This document shows positions 44,641 to 53,931 of a DNA stretch of 64,000 nt, piece by piece; within the stretch, counting starts at the first letter, position 1, and every line of letters starts with the position of its first letter. A program made the translations under genes and the position numbers. Origin of the DNA: Ectopseudomonas composti (GTDB taxonomy: Bacteria > Pseudomonadota > Gammaproteobacteria > Pseudomonadales > Pseudomonadaceae); contig NZ_LSSW01000024.1 in NCBI RefSeq assembly GCF_001567565.1, forward strand, positions 62,001 to 126,000. The letters are read 5' to 3'. A model generated the notes under the pieces. It worked only from the letters and a program-made list of their open reading frames with translations, ran no database searches and was not told the origin of the DNA.

Positions 44641-46206
44641 TCAACGGTTGAATCGCTCCGCCAGGCTGTGCAGGTAGTCGGCCATTTCCTCCAGCTCGCG
44701 GCTGATGGCCGCACCCTGATGTGCCTGGCCGGCACTGTGGTCGGAGAGCTGGGCGATGCGGGTGATCTGCCGACTGATGTCCTCGGCCACATGGCTCTGC
44801 TCTTCGGAGGCCGCAGCCATTTGCTGGCTCATGCCGGTGATGCGCGTCACCGCCGAGCTGATGCCTTCGAGCGCATCGCGCACCGACTCCACGCTCTGCA
44901 CACTGCCACGGGAAATCTCCTCGCCCCGGCCCGCCGTCACCACGGCACGCTCAGCCCCGGCACGCAGGTCAGCGATGATCTGGTGAATCTGCTCGGTAGA
45001 TTGGCGAGTACGTGACGCCAGCGAACGCACTTCATCGGCGACCACGGCGAAGCCGCGCCCCTGCTCCCCTGCCCTGGCCGCCTCGATGGCTGCGTTGAGC
45101 GCCAGCAGGTTGGTCTGCTCGGCGATCGAGGTGATCACATCGGCGACGCTGCCGATCGACTGCGTGGAGTTGGCCAGTTCGTTGACTGCCTGACCGATGT
45201 CGTTCACCGCCTTGGCCATCTGCCGCATCGACTCCAGGCTGCCAACCGCCAGGTCACGCCCTTCGCGCGCCAGACGATCCGCCTCTTCAGCGGCATGCGA
45301 GGTGCTCTGCACGTTATGGGTGACCTCCTGAATGGTCGCGGCCATCTCGTTGATGGCGGTAGCCGACTGGTCGGTCTCGGCCCGTTGCTGATCGAGCATC
45401 TGCGCACCGGAGCTCGAGAGTTCAGCGGCCTGTGTCGCACGCTTCTTGACGTTCTCGCCGGCGTCCTCAAGGCGCGTCAGTGCCGTCTGCAATCGCGCCT
45501 CTTCGCTGATCATCGCCATGTCCAGCAGAGCCTGAGCACCGCGATTGTCGCTGTAGGTCAGCGCCACCAGAGCACTGGTGAAGGCTTTAGGGTGCTCGGC
45601 CAGTATCTGCTGAATCGCCTGGCTAGACCGATACAACTGGTAGACCCCCAACGCGAGCAGCGTTACCAGAATGAATGCCATCAGCGGCCAGCCCGACAAC
45701 AGCCAATGCGCCGCAACGATCAGCACTGACGCAATGATCAACGGCCAGGAGCGCACCAGATCATAGGTCCAGTCTTCCAGTTTCGGCACCGGAGATTTTC
45801 CCGCGCGTAACCTGGCGTAGAGCGCTTCGGCGCGCCGCTTCTGCGCCTCGGTTGGCAATGAGCGTACCGACTCGTAGCCCGACACCCGGCCGTTCTCGTA
45901 GACGGGCGTCACGTAGGCGCTGACCCAGTAGAAATCGCCATTCTTCGAGCGGTTCTTGACGATGCCCATCCAGGGTTTGCCCTGCTTGATGGTGTCCCAC
46001 ATATGGCCGAACACCGCGGGCGGCATGTCCGGGTGGCGCACGAGGTTGTGAGGTTGGCCGATCAGCTCCTCGCGAGTGAAGCCGCTGATCTCGACGAAGG
46101 CGTCGTTGCAGTAGGTGATCTTGCTGTTGAGGTCGGTGGTGGAGATCAGGCGTTCATCTGCCGGGAAGGTTCTTTCCCGTTGAGTCACGGGCAGGTTCTG
46201 GCGCAT
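44641..46206 (-). CDS. aer: Aer-like PAS chemoreceptor
   Basis: This 521-residue protein has an N-terminal PAS domain ([21 protein letters not shown] and [17 protein letters not shown]), the FAD-type PAS of aerotaxis receptors. One or two hydrophobic segments (about 155-195) follow, then a cytoplasmic MCP signalling domain with the conserved hairpin tip ([34 protein letters not shown], read as adjacent blocks). There is no periplasmic ligand domain. Length and layout match P. aeruginosa Aer, which senses redox or oxygen changes. Confidence 0.85.
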   Translation of the reverse strand: MRQNLPVTQRERTFPADERLISTTDLNSKITYCNDAFVEISGFTREELIGQPHNLVRHPDMPPAVFGHMWDTIKQGKPWMGIVKNRSKNGDFYWVSAYVTPVYENGRVSGYESVRSLPTEAQKRRAEALYARLRAGKSPVPKLEDWTYDLVRSWPLIIASVLIVAAHWLLSGWPLMAFILVTLLALGVYQLYRSSQAIQQILAEHPKAFTSALVALTYSDNRGAQALLDMAMISEEARLQTALTRLEDAGENVKKRATQAAELSSSGAQMLDQQRAETDQSATAINEMAATIQEVTHNVQSTSHAAEEADRLAREGRDLAVGSLESMRQMAKAVNDIGQAVNELANSTQSIGSVADVITSIAEQTNLLALNAAIEAARAGEQGRGFAVVADEVRSLASRTRQSTEQIHQIIADLRAGAERAVVTAGRGEEISRGSVQSVESVRDALEGISSAVTRITGMSQQMAAASEEQSHVAEDISRQITRIAQLSDHSAGQAHQGAAISRELEEMADYLHSLAERFNR

Positions 46207-46323
46207 CGAGGCTTCCCTGTTCGAATTGAAGTGGGTACAGACGTATGAGTAAGTACTAGCACAGCCTTAAAAGCGCGCCACCAGTAGCTTCTACGTCTTT
46301 CGGATAATTAAGGCGACAGTGTT

Positions 46324-47217
46324 TCAGATCTGATTCAGTTGGGCCTTGAGCAGGTCGCGAAAGGTTTGAATCAGCGGCTCGCGAGTTCGTCCTCGGCGCA
46401 GGATCAGAGAGAACGGAGCCTGATAACCGAAGGTCGCTGGCAACAGCACGCGCAGCTTGCCCTGATCCACCCAATGCTGCGCGTAATGCTCCGGCAGGTA
46501 GCCGATATAGGCACCGGACAACACCAGAATCAGCTGCGCCTCCATCGATTCAACGGTGGCGGCACTGTGCTTGAAACCGTGCCGGGCCAGCTCGGCCTGA
46601 CTCCAGTAACCACGCCCGACCATGCGCTGCTGGGTGATCAGCTCCTCGGGAATCCTGCGCTGCTCGAACAGCGCATGCCGCTCGCTGCAATACAGCCAGT
46701 GCTGCTCACGGTACAGCGGCTGGTAGACCAGGCCGTTCATGCGCGTGGAGAAGGCGCCAATGGCCAGATCCAGACGGTTGTCGAGCACCGCCAGTTGCAG
46801 CTCGTAAGGGCTCATCACCGACAGGTGCAGGTGCACGCCAGGATGCTCCTGGCTGTAGGCACCGATCACCTCGGCCAGCGGCAGGGCCGGATCGCTGACG
46901 GTGGAGTCCAGCACGCCGAGGTTGAGCGTGCCGCGCAGCTCACCCTTGAGCGCCGCCGAATAGCGCTCGAAGCCTTCCAGCTCACCGAGCAGGCGCAGGG
47001 TTTCCTGGTGGAACAACTCGCCCTTGCTGGTCAGGCTGAAACCACCGCGGCCGCGATGGCAGAGCACGATACCGAGCTGGCCTTCCAGCTGGCTCATGTA
47101 GGTACTGATCGCCGAGGTGGACAGGTTCAGCTCCTGCTGCGCGGCCGCGAAGCCCTGATGGCGCACCACGGCAACGAAGATCTTCAGCAGTTTCAGGTCA
47201 GGCAAGGCGAAGGACAT
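46324..47217 (-). CDS. LysR-family regulator of the guanidino-compound cluster
   Basis: This 297-residue protein has an N-terminal winged helix-turn-helix (LLKIFVAVVRHQGFAAAQQ, STSAISTYMSQLEGQLG) and a C-terminal LysR substrate-binding domain (about 90-290). It is divergent from the catabolic genes that start at 47636, the classic LysR arrangement, and a palindrome lies between them. It could be the counterpart of P. aeruginosa GbuR, which controls gbuA, though that assignment rests on context only. Its effector would be a guanidino acid or related compound. Confidence 0.85.
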   Translation of the reverse strand: MSFALPDLKLLKIFVAVVRHQGFAAAQQELNLSTSAISTYMSQLEGQLGIVLCHRGRGGFSLTSKGELFHQETLRLLGELEGFERYSAALKGELRGTLNLGVLDSTVSDPALPLAEVIGAYSQEHPGVHLHLSVMSPYELQLAVLDNRLDLAIGAFSTRMNGLVYQPLYREQHWLYCSERHALFEQRRIPEELITQQRMVGRGYWSQAELARHGFKHSAATVESMEAQLILVLSGAYIGYLPEHYAQHWVDQGKLRVLLPATFGYQAPFSLILRRGRTREPLIQTFRDLLKAQLNQI

Positions 47218-47303
47218 GAGGACGCACAGCGGATAAACGGGGCGCCAGTGTAGCGCCTTACAAGCACCGTCGGCATCTGCGGCAATCCCGCGTTCGAGCT
47301 TGT

Positions 47304-47350
47304 GTAGGAGCGGATTTATCCGCGATTTTCGCGGCTGAAGCCGCTCCTAC
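47304..47350. repeat. GTAGGAGCGG palindromic repeat
   Basis: GTAGGAGCGG (47304-47313) and CCGCTCCTAC (47341-47350) pair perfectly, with an inner GCGGATTTATCCGC-like core. Fragments of the same element occur at 57069-57136 and around 61429-61458. Confidence 0.8.
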
Positions 47351-47401
47351 GTGGTCCATTTCTAGCGGTGCGCACGCCTCTGCGCAGCAGCGCTGGTTTC
47401 G

Positions 47402-47461
47402 TAGCCCGGATGCAATCCTGGGCCTCACCTGCCGATTTTCCCGGATTGCATCCGGGCTACA
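47402..47461. repeat. REP-type palindrome (CCCGGATGCAATCC family), full copy
   Basis: TAGCCCGGATGCAATCC and GGATTGCATCCGGGCTA form a near-perfect hairpin, longer than the copy at 3878-3922. Confidence 0.8.
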
Positions 47462-47467
47462 CGCCAA

Positions 47468-47489
47468 TAGTTCAGCAATCACTGAACTA
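47468..47489. promoter_or_regulatory. Palindromic candidate operator 1 of the guanidino cluster
   Basis: TAGTTCAG and CTGAACTA flank a 6-base spacer (CAATCA), with TTCA-N8-TGAA at the core and AAG to the right. It lies about 147 bases ahead of the first catabolic gene. A second site with the same core is at 52791-52816. Confidence 0.55.
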
Positions 47490-47635
47490 AGTATTTGCTC
47501 GATGCGATTTAACCGCTTCGCACGCTGAGCCAACAATGCAGCCATAACCAGGCGCCGGCTCGAACCGGACGCCACCGGGCACACCACGCCCCTTGCCAAT
47601 CTGCCGCTGACCTTCGCCCTCTCCAGGAGACGGCC

Positions 47636-48478
47636 ATGCGACTGGAAATCTTCCGCACCCTCTGGGGTTATCGCGGCAGTTGGCAGCAAGCGTTCGACGA
47701 AGCGCTCGGTGCCGGCTTCGACGGACTCGAAGCGCGAATTCCCGAGACCGCCGCGCAACGCTCCATCAATGCTCGCCTGCTGCGCGAGCAGAACATCCCC
47801 TATATCGCCACCCTGTTCACCTCCACGCCAGTGCTGCCACGTCAGAGCGACAGCCCGCAGGTGCACCTCGAAGACCTTCGTATGAAGCTCGACTGGGCCG
47901 CCGAACTCGGCCCGCGCCTGGTCAACGTGCTGCCCGGCAATGATCGCTGGGCACTGAGCGAGCAGGTCGACTTCTTTGCCCGCGCCGTCGAGCTAGCCGA
48001 TGCCAGTGACCTGAAGGTCTGCTTCGAGATTCACCGTGGCCGCTCGCTGTACAGCCCCTGGGTCACCCTCGACGTGATCCGCCAAGTGCCCGAGATGCGC
48101 TTCACCAGTGACATCAGCCACTGGCTGGTGACCTGCGAGCGCCTGCTCGACGACCCCGCCGACGACCTTTCCGCGTTTATCGAGCGGGTCGACCACATCC
48201 AGGCCCGCGTCGGCTACGACCAGGGTCCGCAAGTGCCGCACCCCGGCGCACCGGAGTACGCCGAGGTGCTGGCCTTCCATCAGCGGCATTGGGAAAGCAT
48301 CTGGAGCAGCCAGGAAAAACGCGGCCTGCAGAGCACCACCCTGACCCCCGAATTCGGCCCCGACGGCTACCTGCATCACCTGCCCTTCACCGACGTGCCG
48401 GTGGCCGACCTGTGGCAGCTCAACCAGTGGATGGCGCGCTGCGAGCGCCAGCACTTCCACCGTTTCACCAGTCGCTGA
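47636..48478 (+). CDS. TIM-barrel sugar-isomerase/epimerase-like protein
   Basis: This 280-residue protein is of the xylose-isomerase-like (AP_endonuc_2) superfamily. Typical elements are FDGLEARIPE (strand 2), RLVNVLPG (strand 4), VCFEIHRGRSLYSP (metal-ligand Glu), RFTSDISHW (metal-ligand Asp/His), DHIQARVGY and LTPEFGPDGYL (last metal-ligand Glu). The metal-site residues look intact, so it is probably an active metalloenzyme, but the substrate is unknown. AGGAGA precedes the ATG. It is the first gene of the operon divergent from LysR; the oxygenase gene follows 9 bases after its stop. Confidence 0.82.
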   Translation: MRLEIFRTLWGYRGSWQQAFDEALGAGFDGLEARIPETAAQRSINARLLREQNIPYIATLFTSTPVLPRQSDSPQVHLEDLRMKLDWAAELGPRLVNVLPGNDRWALSEQVDFFARAVELADASDLKVCFEIHRGRSLYSPWVTLDVIRQVPEMRFTSDISHWLVTCERLLDDPADDLSAFIERVDHIQARVGYDQGPQVPHPGAPEYAEVLAFHQRHWESIWSSQEKRGLQSTTLTPEFGPDGYLHHLPFTDVPVADLWQLNQWMARCERQHFHRFTSR

Positions 48479-48487
48479 GGAGCCGTG

Positions 48488-49528
48488 ATGAACAGCAACG
48501 CCAAGCATTTCACCGAAATCCCCGTGGTCGACATCGCCGGCCTGTTCAGCAGCGACCCGGCCGCACGTCTGGCCGTGGCCGAGGAACTGGGTCGCGCCGC
48601 CCGTGAGGTCGGCTTTCTGTACATCCGCGGTCATGGCATCGAGCAGGCGCTGATCGATGGCCTGCACCGCGCCGCCGAGGACTACTTCGCCCAGCCGCTG
48701 GACGCCAAGATGCGCCATTACATCGGCGCCTCGGCCAGCCACAAGGGCTTCGTGCCCGAGGGCGAGGAGCGTTACGGCACCGGCAAGCCGGACCACAAGG
48801 AAGCTTTCGACATCGGCTTCGAAGTCCCCGCCGACAACCCGCTGGTGCTGGCCGGCACGCCGCTGCTGGGGCCCAACGACTGGCCAACCCTGCCCAATTT
48901 CAAGGAGGCGGTGCAGGCCTACTACGCGCGCATCTTCCAGCTTGGCCGCACGCTGTTTCGCGGCTTCGCCCTGGCCCTCGGCGTGCCGGAAAACACCTTC
49001 GACGAGATGGCCAACTTCCCGCCCTCGAAGCTGCGCCTGATCCACTACCCCTTCGATGGCGACGCCCAGGACGCCCCCGGCATCGGCGCCCACACCGACT
49101 ACGAGTGCTTCACCATCCTCCTCGCCGACCGCCCGGGGCTGGAGGTGATGAACGACCTCGGCCAGTGGATCGATGCACCGCCGCGCGAGGGCACTTTCGT
49201 CGTCAATATCGGCGACATGCTCGAGGTGATGAGCGCCGGCACCTTCGTCGCCACCTCGCACCGCGTGCGCAAGGTCAGCCAGGAGCGCTACTCCTTCCCC
49301 TTCTTCTATGCCTGCGACTACCACACACAGATCCGCCCGCTGCCGCAGTTCGAGGCTGCCGGGCAGGCTTACGAGGCCATCAGCATCGGCGAGCACATGT
49401 GGAGCCAGGCGCTGCAGACCTACCAATACCTGAAGAAGCGCGTCGAGGACGGCCAGTTGCAGCTGCCCGAACGCGCCCGCGCGCCATCCAGCTTCGGCCA
49501 CCTGAAGCACCAGCCGAGCGCGCTGTGA
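48488..49528 (+). CDS. Isopenicillin-N-synthase-like Fe(II)/2-oxoglutarate oxygenase
   Basis: This 346-residue protein has the N-terminal DIOX_N domain ([20 protein letters not shown]) and a C-terminal 2OG-Fe(II) oxygenase core. The iron triad is visible as HxD in [13 protein letters not shown] and a distal H in ATSHRVRKV; the RYSFPFF stretch supplies the Arg for 2-oxoglutarate. The family includes arginine- and homoarginine-hydroxylating and ethylene-forming enzymes as well as many unknowns. Its place with guanidinobutyrase, a 2-oxoacid decarboxylase and an amino-acid importer suggests an amino or guanidino acid substrate. ATG 48488, 6 bases after GAGGAG, is preferred to the in-frame GTG 48485. 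Confidence 0.85.
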   Translation: MNSNAKHFTEIPVVDIAGLFSSDPAARLAVAEELGRAAREVGFLYIRGHGIEQALIDGLHRAAEDYFAQPLDAKMRHYIGASASHKGFVPEGEERYGTGKPDHKEAFDIGFEVPADNPLVLAGTPLLGPNDWPTLPNFKEAVQAYYARIFQLGRTLFRGFALALGVPENTFDEMANFPPSKLRLIHYPFDGDAQDAPGIGAHTDYECFTILLADRPGLEVMNDLGQWIDAPPREGTFVVNIGDMLEVMSAGTFVATSHRVRKVSQERYSFPFFYACDYHTQIRPLPQFEAAGQAYEAISIGEHMWSQALQTYQYLKKRVEDGQLQLPERARAPSSFGHLKHQPSAL

Positions 49529-49583
49529 CCTTCCCTAAGAAGCCCCTCTGCCAACACAAAAAACTGATCCGGAGATACGCACA

Positions 49584-50390
49584 ATGGCAAACCCTACCCC
49601 GCTGCGCAGCACCGCCCTGGCTCTGGCCTGCACCCTCGCTGGCCTGTTCACCAGCGCCCACGCCGCCGAAACGCCCAAGACCATCGCCAGCGGCGAGCTG
49701 AAGGTGGGCATGGAAATTACCTACCCACCGTTCGAATACTACGAAGGCGACCAGGTGAAGGGCTTCGACCCGGAAGTGTCGGCCGCCCTGGCCAAGCGTC
49801 TGGGCCTGGAGGCGAGCTTCAGCGACATCACCTTTCCCAACCTGATCCTCGGCCTCGACGCCGGCCGCTTCGACACCATCATCTCCGGCATGTACATCCT
49901 CCCCGAGCGCCTGGAGAAGGCCGACGCCATCCCCTACGCCAAGACCGGCGCAGCGATCATGGTGCGCAGCGACGCCGAGAAGAAACCGGCGACGCCCGAA
50001 GAGCTATGCGGCCTGACCGTCGGCCTGCAACAGGGCACCTCGTGGATTCCGGCGCTGCAGAAGGTTTCCGACGGCTACTGCAAGGAACAGGGCGCCGGCG
50101 CCATCACCATCAACCAGTACCCAACCACCTCGGAAACCTCCCAGGCGCTGCTCTCCGGCCATATCCAGGCGCACCTGGAGATAGACGCTGCCTCGCTGCT
50201 GATCGTCGAAAAATCCCGGGGCCGCATCGCCATCAGCTCCAAGGGCTCGATCTACCCGCAGGTGCTGGGCATCTACGTGAAAAAGGGCAACAAACAGTTG
50301 CTCGACGCCCTGAAAGCCGCGCTGGACGAATTCAAGGCCAGCGGCGAGTACAGCGAGCTGCTGAAGAAATACAACCTGGAAGAAGCGTGA
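49584..50390 (+). CDS. Polar amino-acid ABC transporter, periplasmic binding protein
   Basis: This 268-residue family 3 solute-binding protein has a signal peptide (to about residue 27, SAHA). The mature start is KTIASGELKVGMEITYPPFEYY, with the family signature GFDPEVSAALAKRLGL, and the ligand loops include FDTIISGMYILPERLEKADAIPY and LQQGTSW. Such proteins bind amino acids or close relatives; a guanidino amino acid fits the neighbourhood. The permease-ATPase gene follows after a hairpin. Confidence 0.88.
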   Translation: MANPTPLRSTALALACTLAGLFTSAHAAETPKTIASGELKVGMEITYPPFEYYEGDQVKGFDPEVSAALAKRLGLEASFSDITFPNLILGLDAGRFDTIISGMYILPERLEKADAIPYAKTGAAIMVRSDAEKKPATPEELCGLTVGLQQGTSWIPALQKVSDGYCKEQGAGAITINQYPTTSETSQALLSGHIQAHLEIDAASLLIVEKSRGRIAISSKGSIYPQVLGIYVKKGNKQLLDALKAALDEFKASGEYSELLKKYNLEEA

Positions 50391-50396
50391 AACCAA

Positions 50397-50428
50397 CCCG
50401 TGGATGAGCCATATGGCTCACCCACGGG
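50397..50428 (+). terminator. Hairpin between the binding-protein and permease genes
   Basis: CCCGTGGATGAGCC and GGCTCACCCACGGG pair over 14 positions with one mismatch around an ATAT loop. There is no T run. Such a hairpin usually protects the binding-protein mRNA or attenuates the permease, giving more binding protein than transporter. Confidence 0.5.
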
Positions 50429-50515
50429 CGCTGCATGACATGAACGCTTCACCCCGCTGACCGGCGCTCGCTCCGGCCAGTGGCCTTTTTTCGGTTTGAG
50501 TCGCAGGTGCCCCAT

Positions 50516-52030
50516 ATGCCGTTCGAATGGAGCTATTTCTTCTCCCTGTTTTCCATGCCGGCCTTCTGGGCCGCGTGCTGGACGGTGGTAAAACTCAGCA
50601 GCCTGGCCTGGTTGCTCGGCCTGGTGCTGGGCTTCGGTTTGGCCAGCGCCAAGCAGGCCAGCAGCCGCTGGCTCAGCGCGCCGGCAGCAACCTACGTCTG
50701 GTTCTTTCGCAGCGTGCCGCTGCTGGTACTGCTGATCTTCGTCTACAACCTGCCGCAGCTGGTCCCGGCCAGTGGCAAGGTGCTGTCCAATCCGTTCTAC
50801 GCCGGCCTGTTCGCCCTGGTGCTGACCGAAGCGGCGTACATGGCGGAGATTCACCGCGGCGGCCTGCTTTCTGTAGCCAAGGGGCAGCGCGAGGCTGCCC
50901 GTGCGCTGGGCATCGGCCGACTCGGCGCACAGCGGCTGATCGTGGTGCCGCAGGCCTTTCGCATCGCCCTGCCAACCCTGACCAACGAGTACGTCACCAT
51001 CGTCAAGCTGACCTCGCTGGTCTCGGTGATCTCCCTCAGCGAGCTGCTGCTGGTCGGCCAGCGCCTCTATGCGCAGAACTTCCTGGTGCTGGAAACCCTC
51101 GGCGCCGTGGCCGTGTACTACGTGCTGATCGTCAGCCTGTTCGGCTGGGGCCTGCAGTATCTGGAACGCCATCTCGACCTGGCCCGGCGCAAACCCGACA
51201 CCCTCGCTGACGCCCAGGTGACCGAGCTGCGCAGCAGCCTGCCAGAGGTGAGCGCCGGCAGCCGCCAGGCTCGTCAGCCCGGCACCCCGGCGGCGCTGCA
51301 CCTGAGCAACATCCACAAGCACTATGGCAACCACCACGTACTCAAGGGTATCGACCTCAGCGTGCAGCCTGGCGAAGTGATCGCCATCATCGGCCCGTCC
51401 GGCTCCGGCAAGACCTCGCTGATTCGCACGGTCAACGGCCTGGAAAGCATCGACGAAGGCGAGATCGTGCTGTTCGGCGAAAGCTTTATCCTGGCCGGCG
51501 ACCGCCCCGAGAACCGCCGCCAGCGCGAAGGCGTGCGGCGCATCGGCATGGTGTTCCAGAGCTTCAACCTGTTCCCCCATCGCACCATCGTCGACAACGT
51601 GCTGCTCGCGCCGCGCTACCACGGCCTGGGCGATACCGCCGAACTGCGTCGCCAGGCCCTGGCGCTGCTCGACAAGGTCGGCCTGCTGGCCCATGCCGAC
51701 AAATATCCGCACCAGCTCTCTGGCGGCCAGCAGCAGCGTGTAGCCATCGCCCGCGCCCTGGCTATGAAGCCGGAGATCATGCTGTTCGACGAGCCCACCT
51801 CGGCGCTCGACCCGGAGCTGGTGGGCGACGTGCTCGCGGTGATCCGCGATCTGGCCCGCGAAGGCATGACCATGCTGATCGTCACCCACGAGATGGACTT
51901 CGCCCTGTCGATTTCCGACCGCGTGCTGTTCATGGAAAACGGCCAGGTTCAGCTCGACGCCGCGCCCGAGGCCATCCGCAGCGGCGACCACCAACGCGTA
52001 CGCCGCTTCATAGGCCTGGAGAACGCATGA
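50516..52030 (+). CDS. Fused amino-acid ABC permease and ATPase
   Basis: This 504-residue protein joins two subunits usually encoded separately. The N-terminal part (about 1-225) is a HisM-type permease with the EAA motif region ([23 protein letters not shown], read as adjacent blocks). The C-terminal part (about 255-504) is a GlnQ-type ATPase with Walker [11 protein letters not shown]-loop [10 protein letters not shown], signature LSGGQQQR, Walker [12 protein letters not shown] and H-loop THEM. Start MPFEWS follows an AGGTG. A single fused permease implies a homodimeric transporter. Its stop overlaps the ATG of the aldolase gene. Confidence 0.9.
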   Translation: MPFEWSYFFSLFSMPAFWAACWTVVKLSSLAWLLGLVLGFGLASAKQASSRWLSAPAATYVWFFRSVPLLVLLIFVYNLPQLVPASGKVLSNPFYAGLFALVLTEAAYMAEIHRGGLLSVAKGQREAARALGIGRLGAQRLIVVPQAFRIALPTLTNEYVTIVKLTSLVSVISLSELLLVGQRLYAQNFLVLETLGAVAVYYVLIVSLFGWGLQYLERHLDLARRKPDTLADAQVTELRSSLPEVSAGSRQARQPGTPAALHLSNIHKHYGNHHVLKGIDLSVQPGEVIAIIGPSGSGKTSLIRTVNGLESIDEGEIVLFGESFILAGDRPENRRQREGVRRIGMVFQSFNLFPHRTIVDNVLLAPRYHGLGDTAELRRQALALLDKVGLLAHADKYPHQLSGGQQQRVAIARALAMKPEIMLFDEPTSALDPELVGDVLAVIRDLAREGMTMLIVTHEMDFALSISDRVLFMENGQVQLDAAPEAIRSGDHQRVRRFIGLENA

Positions 52031-52749
52031 ACGACATCGCCACCCTGCGCCGCGACCTGGCCGCGGCCTATCGCCTGGCGGCCCTGTTCGGCTGGGACGA
52101 CACCCTCTACACGCACTTTTCCGTGCGCCTGCCGGGCGACGGCGAGCCGCGCTTTCTGATCAACCCGTTCGGCCTGTTCTTCGAGGAGATTCGCGCCAGC
52201 GATCTGATCGTGGTGGACATGCACGGTCAGGTGGTCGAGGGCCACGCCGACTACAACGTCGCCGGCTTCACCATCCACAGCGCCGTGCACATGGCGCGCG
52301 ACGATGCCCACTGCGTGATCCACACCCATACCCTGGCGGGCATGGCGGTGGCCGCGCAGGATTCCGGCCTGCTGCAGCTCAACCAGATCAGCACCGAGTT
52401 CCACGGACGCCTGGGCTACCACGCCTATGAAGGCGTGGCGCTGGACCTGGACGAACGCACGCGCATCCAGGCCTCGCTGGGCGACAACATCGCCCTGCTG
52501 CTGCGCCACCATGGCCTGCTCAGCGTCGGCACCAGCGTCGCCGATGCCTTCTACGTCATGCATTACCTGAACCGCGCCTGCGAGATCCAGCTTGCCGCCA
52601 CCGGCGCTGGCCAGCCGTGCAGCGAGATTCCCACGCACCTGGCGCAGCACGCCTGCGAGCAGTTACAGGGCGCCGAATGGCAGCGCCAGCTGCTGTGGCA
52701 GGCCTGGTTGCGCAAGCTCGATCGCCTCGACCCCAGCTACCGCGACTGA
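52027..52749 (+). CDS. Class II aldolase/adducin-family protein
   Basis: This 240-residue protein is of the zinc-dependent aldolase/epimerase fold. Visible parts are the N-terminal [16 protein letters not shown], the substrate loop [11 protein letters not shown], zinc ligands in [11 protein letters not shown] (two His) and RHHGLLSVG (third His). In fuculose-phosphate aldolase a catalytic Glu sits between these; here EFHGRLGYH is nearby. The natural reaction is unknown; a retro-aldol cleavage of a hydroxylated acid would suit the oxygenase upstream (inference). The start overlaps the ABC gene stop (ATGA at 52027-52030). Confidence 0.85.
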   Translation: MNDIATLRRDLAAAYRLAALFGWDDTLYTHFSVRLPGDGEPRFLINPFGLFFEEIRASDLIVVDMHGQVVEGHADYNVAGFTIHSAVHMARDDAHCVIHTHTLAGMAVAAQDSGLLQLNQISTEFHGRLGYHAYEGVALDLDERTRIQASLGDNIALLLRHHGLLSVGTSVADAFYVMHYLNRACEIQLAATGAGQPCSEIPTHLAQHACEQLQGAEWQRQLLWQAWLRKLDRLDPSYRD

Positions 52750-52790
52750 TGAGCACACCCTGCCAACCCTTATGAACCGGGGCTTACAGC

Positions 52791-52816
52791 CTTACTTCAA
52801 ACAATCCTGAAGTAAG
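52791..52816. promoter_or_regulatory. Palindromic candidate operator 2, upstream of gbuA
   Basis: CTTACTTCA and TGAAGTAAG pair perfectly across an 8-base spacer (AACAATCC), with TTCA-N8-TGAA at the core as in the site at 47468-47489. A run of five T follows, so a role as an intrinsic terminator for the upstream operon is the main alternative. It is about 80 bases ahead of gbuA. Confidence 0.55.
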
Positions 52817-52895
52817 TTTTTGCCCCAGCCGATTTTTCCCAGCGCCTGGCCGGTCAAGACTCCGACCACAACCAGAACGAGCCTGAGGCCTAGCC

Positions 52896-53855
52896 ATGGA
52901 CAAGACCTTCCACCAGCCCCTGGGCGGCAATGAGATGCCGCGCTTCGGCGGCATCGCCACCATGATGCGCCTGCCGCATATCCAGAGCCCCGAGGAAAAG
53001 CGCCAGCTCGACGTCGCCTTCGTCGGCGTGCCGCTGGACATCGGCACTTCGCTGCGCTCCGGCACCCGCTTCGGCCCGCGCGAGATTCGCGCCCAGTCGG
53101 TAATGATCCGCCCCTACAACATGGCCACCGGCGCCGCGCCGTTCGACTCGCTGAACGTGGCCGACATCGGCGACGTGGCGATCAACACCTTCAACCTGCT
53201 CGACGCCGTGCGCATCATCGAAGAGGCCTACGACGAGATCGCCGAACTCGGCATCAAGCCGCTGACCCTGGGCGGCGACCACACCATTACCCTGCCGATC
53301 CTGCGTGCGCTGCACAAGAAACACGGCAAGATCGGACTGGTGCACATCGATGCCCATGCTGATGTGAACGATCACATGTTCGGCGAGAAGATCGCCCACG
53401 GCACCACCTTCCGCCGCGCCCAGGAGGAAGGCCTGCTCGACAGCGAGCGTGTGGTGCAGATCGGCCTGCGTGCCCAGGGCTACACCGCCGAGGACTTCAA
53501 CTGGAGCCGCAAACAGGGCTTTCGCGTGGTCCAGGCCGAAGAGTGCTGGCACCAGTCGCTGGCACCGCTGATGGCCGAGGTGCGCGAGCAGGTCGGTGGC
53601 GGCCCGGTGTACCTGTCCTTCGATATCGACGGCATCGACCCGGCCTGGGCGCCCGGTACCGGCACCCCGGAAATCGGCGGGCTGACCACCATCCAGGCCA
53701 TGGAGATCATCCGCGGTTGCGCGGGCCTGGATCTGATCGGCGGCGACCTGGTCGAGGTCTCACCGCCCTACGACACCACCGGCAACACCTCGCTGCTCGG
53801 CGCCAACCTGCTGTACGAAATGCTCTGCGTGCTGCCGGGGGTTCAGCACCGCTGA
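52896..53855 (+). CDS. gbuA: Guanidinobutyrase GbuA (ureohydrolase family)
   Basis: This 319-residue manganese enzyme is of the arginase/agmatinase family. Metal-binding motifs are GGDHTITLP (about 127), DAHADVND (about 150) and SFDIDGIDPAW (about 245). From memory it matches P. aeruginosa GbuA in length and over long stretches such as MPRFGGIATMMRLPH, MIRPYNMATGAAPFDSLNVA and EECWH. GbuA splits 4-guanidinobutyrate into 4-aminobutyrate and urea, the last specific step of arginine breakdown via 2-oxo-5-guanidinovalerate. It heads the second half of the cluster. Confidence 0.9.
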   Translation: MDKTFHQPLGGNEMPRFGGIATMMRLPHIQSPEEKRQLDVAFVGVPLDIGTSLRSGTRFGPREIRAQSVMIRPYNMATGAAPFDSLNVADIGDVAINTFNLLDAVRIIEEAYDEIAELGIKPLTLGGDHTITLPILRALHKKHGKIGLVHIDAHADVNDHMFGEKIAHGTTFRRAQEEGLLDSERVVQIGLRAQGYTAEDFNWSRKQGFRVVQAEECWHQSLAPLMAEVREQVGGGPVYLSFDIDGIDPAWAPGTGTPEIGGLTTIQAMEIIRGCAGLDLIGGDLVEVSPPYDTTGNTSLLGANLLYEMLCVLPGVQHR

Positions 53856-53874
53856 CCCAAGGTTTGCCAACCCG

Positions 53875-53900
53875 TTCGGGTGTCCTCGAAGACACCCGAA
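53875..53900 (+). terminator. Hairpin between gbuA and the YjiH-family gene
   Basis: TTCGGGTGTC and GACACCCGAA pair perfectly across a 6-base loop. No T run follows, so it may stabilise the gbuA message or attenuate the next gene. Confidence 0.5.
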
Positions 53901-53931
53901 ACATCCATACAACAACAATTAGGGTGCCCTG

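Larger units (their letters stand above)
47218..47635. promoter_or_regulatory. Divergent intergenic region with two repeats and a candidate operator
   Basis: The 418 bases between the LysR gene and the TIM-barrel gene hold, in order, a GTAGGAGCGG hairpin (47304-47350), a full REP palindrome (47402-47461) and the palindrome TAGTTCAG-N6-CTGAACTA (47468-47489). No ORF is convincing in it. Confidence 0.7.

Noticed and set aside
50273..51994. Open frame of 573 codons on the minus strand
   Set aside because: It is antisense to the fused ABC transporter gene and shows no recognisable domain.
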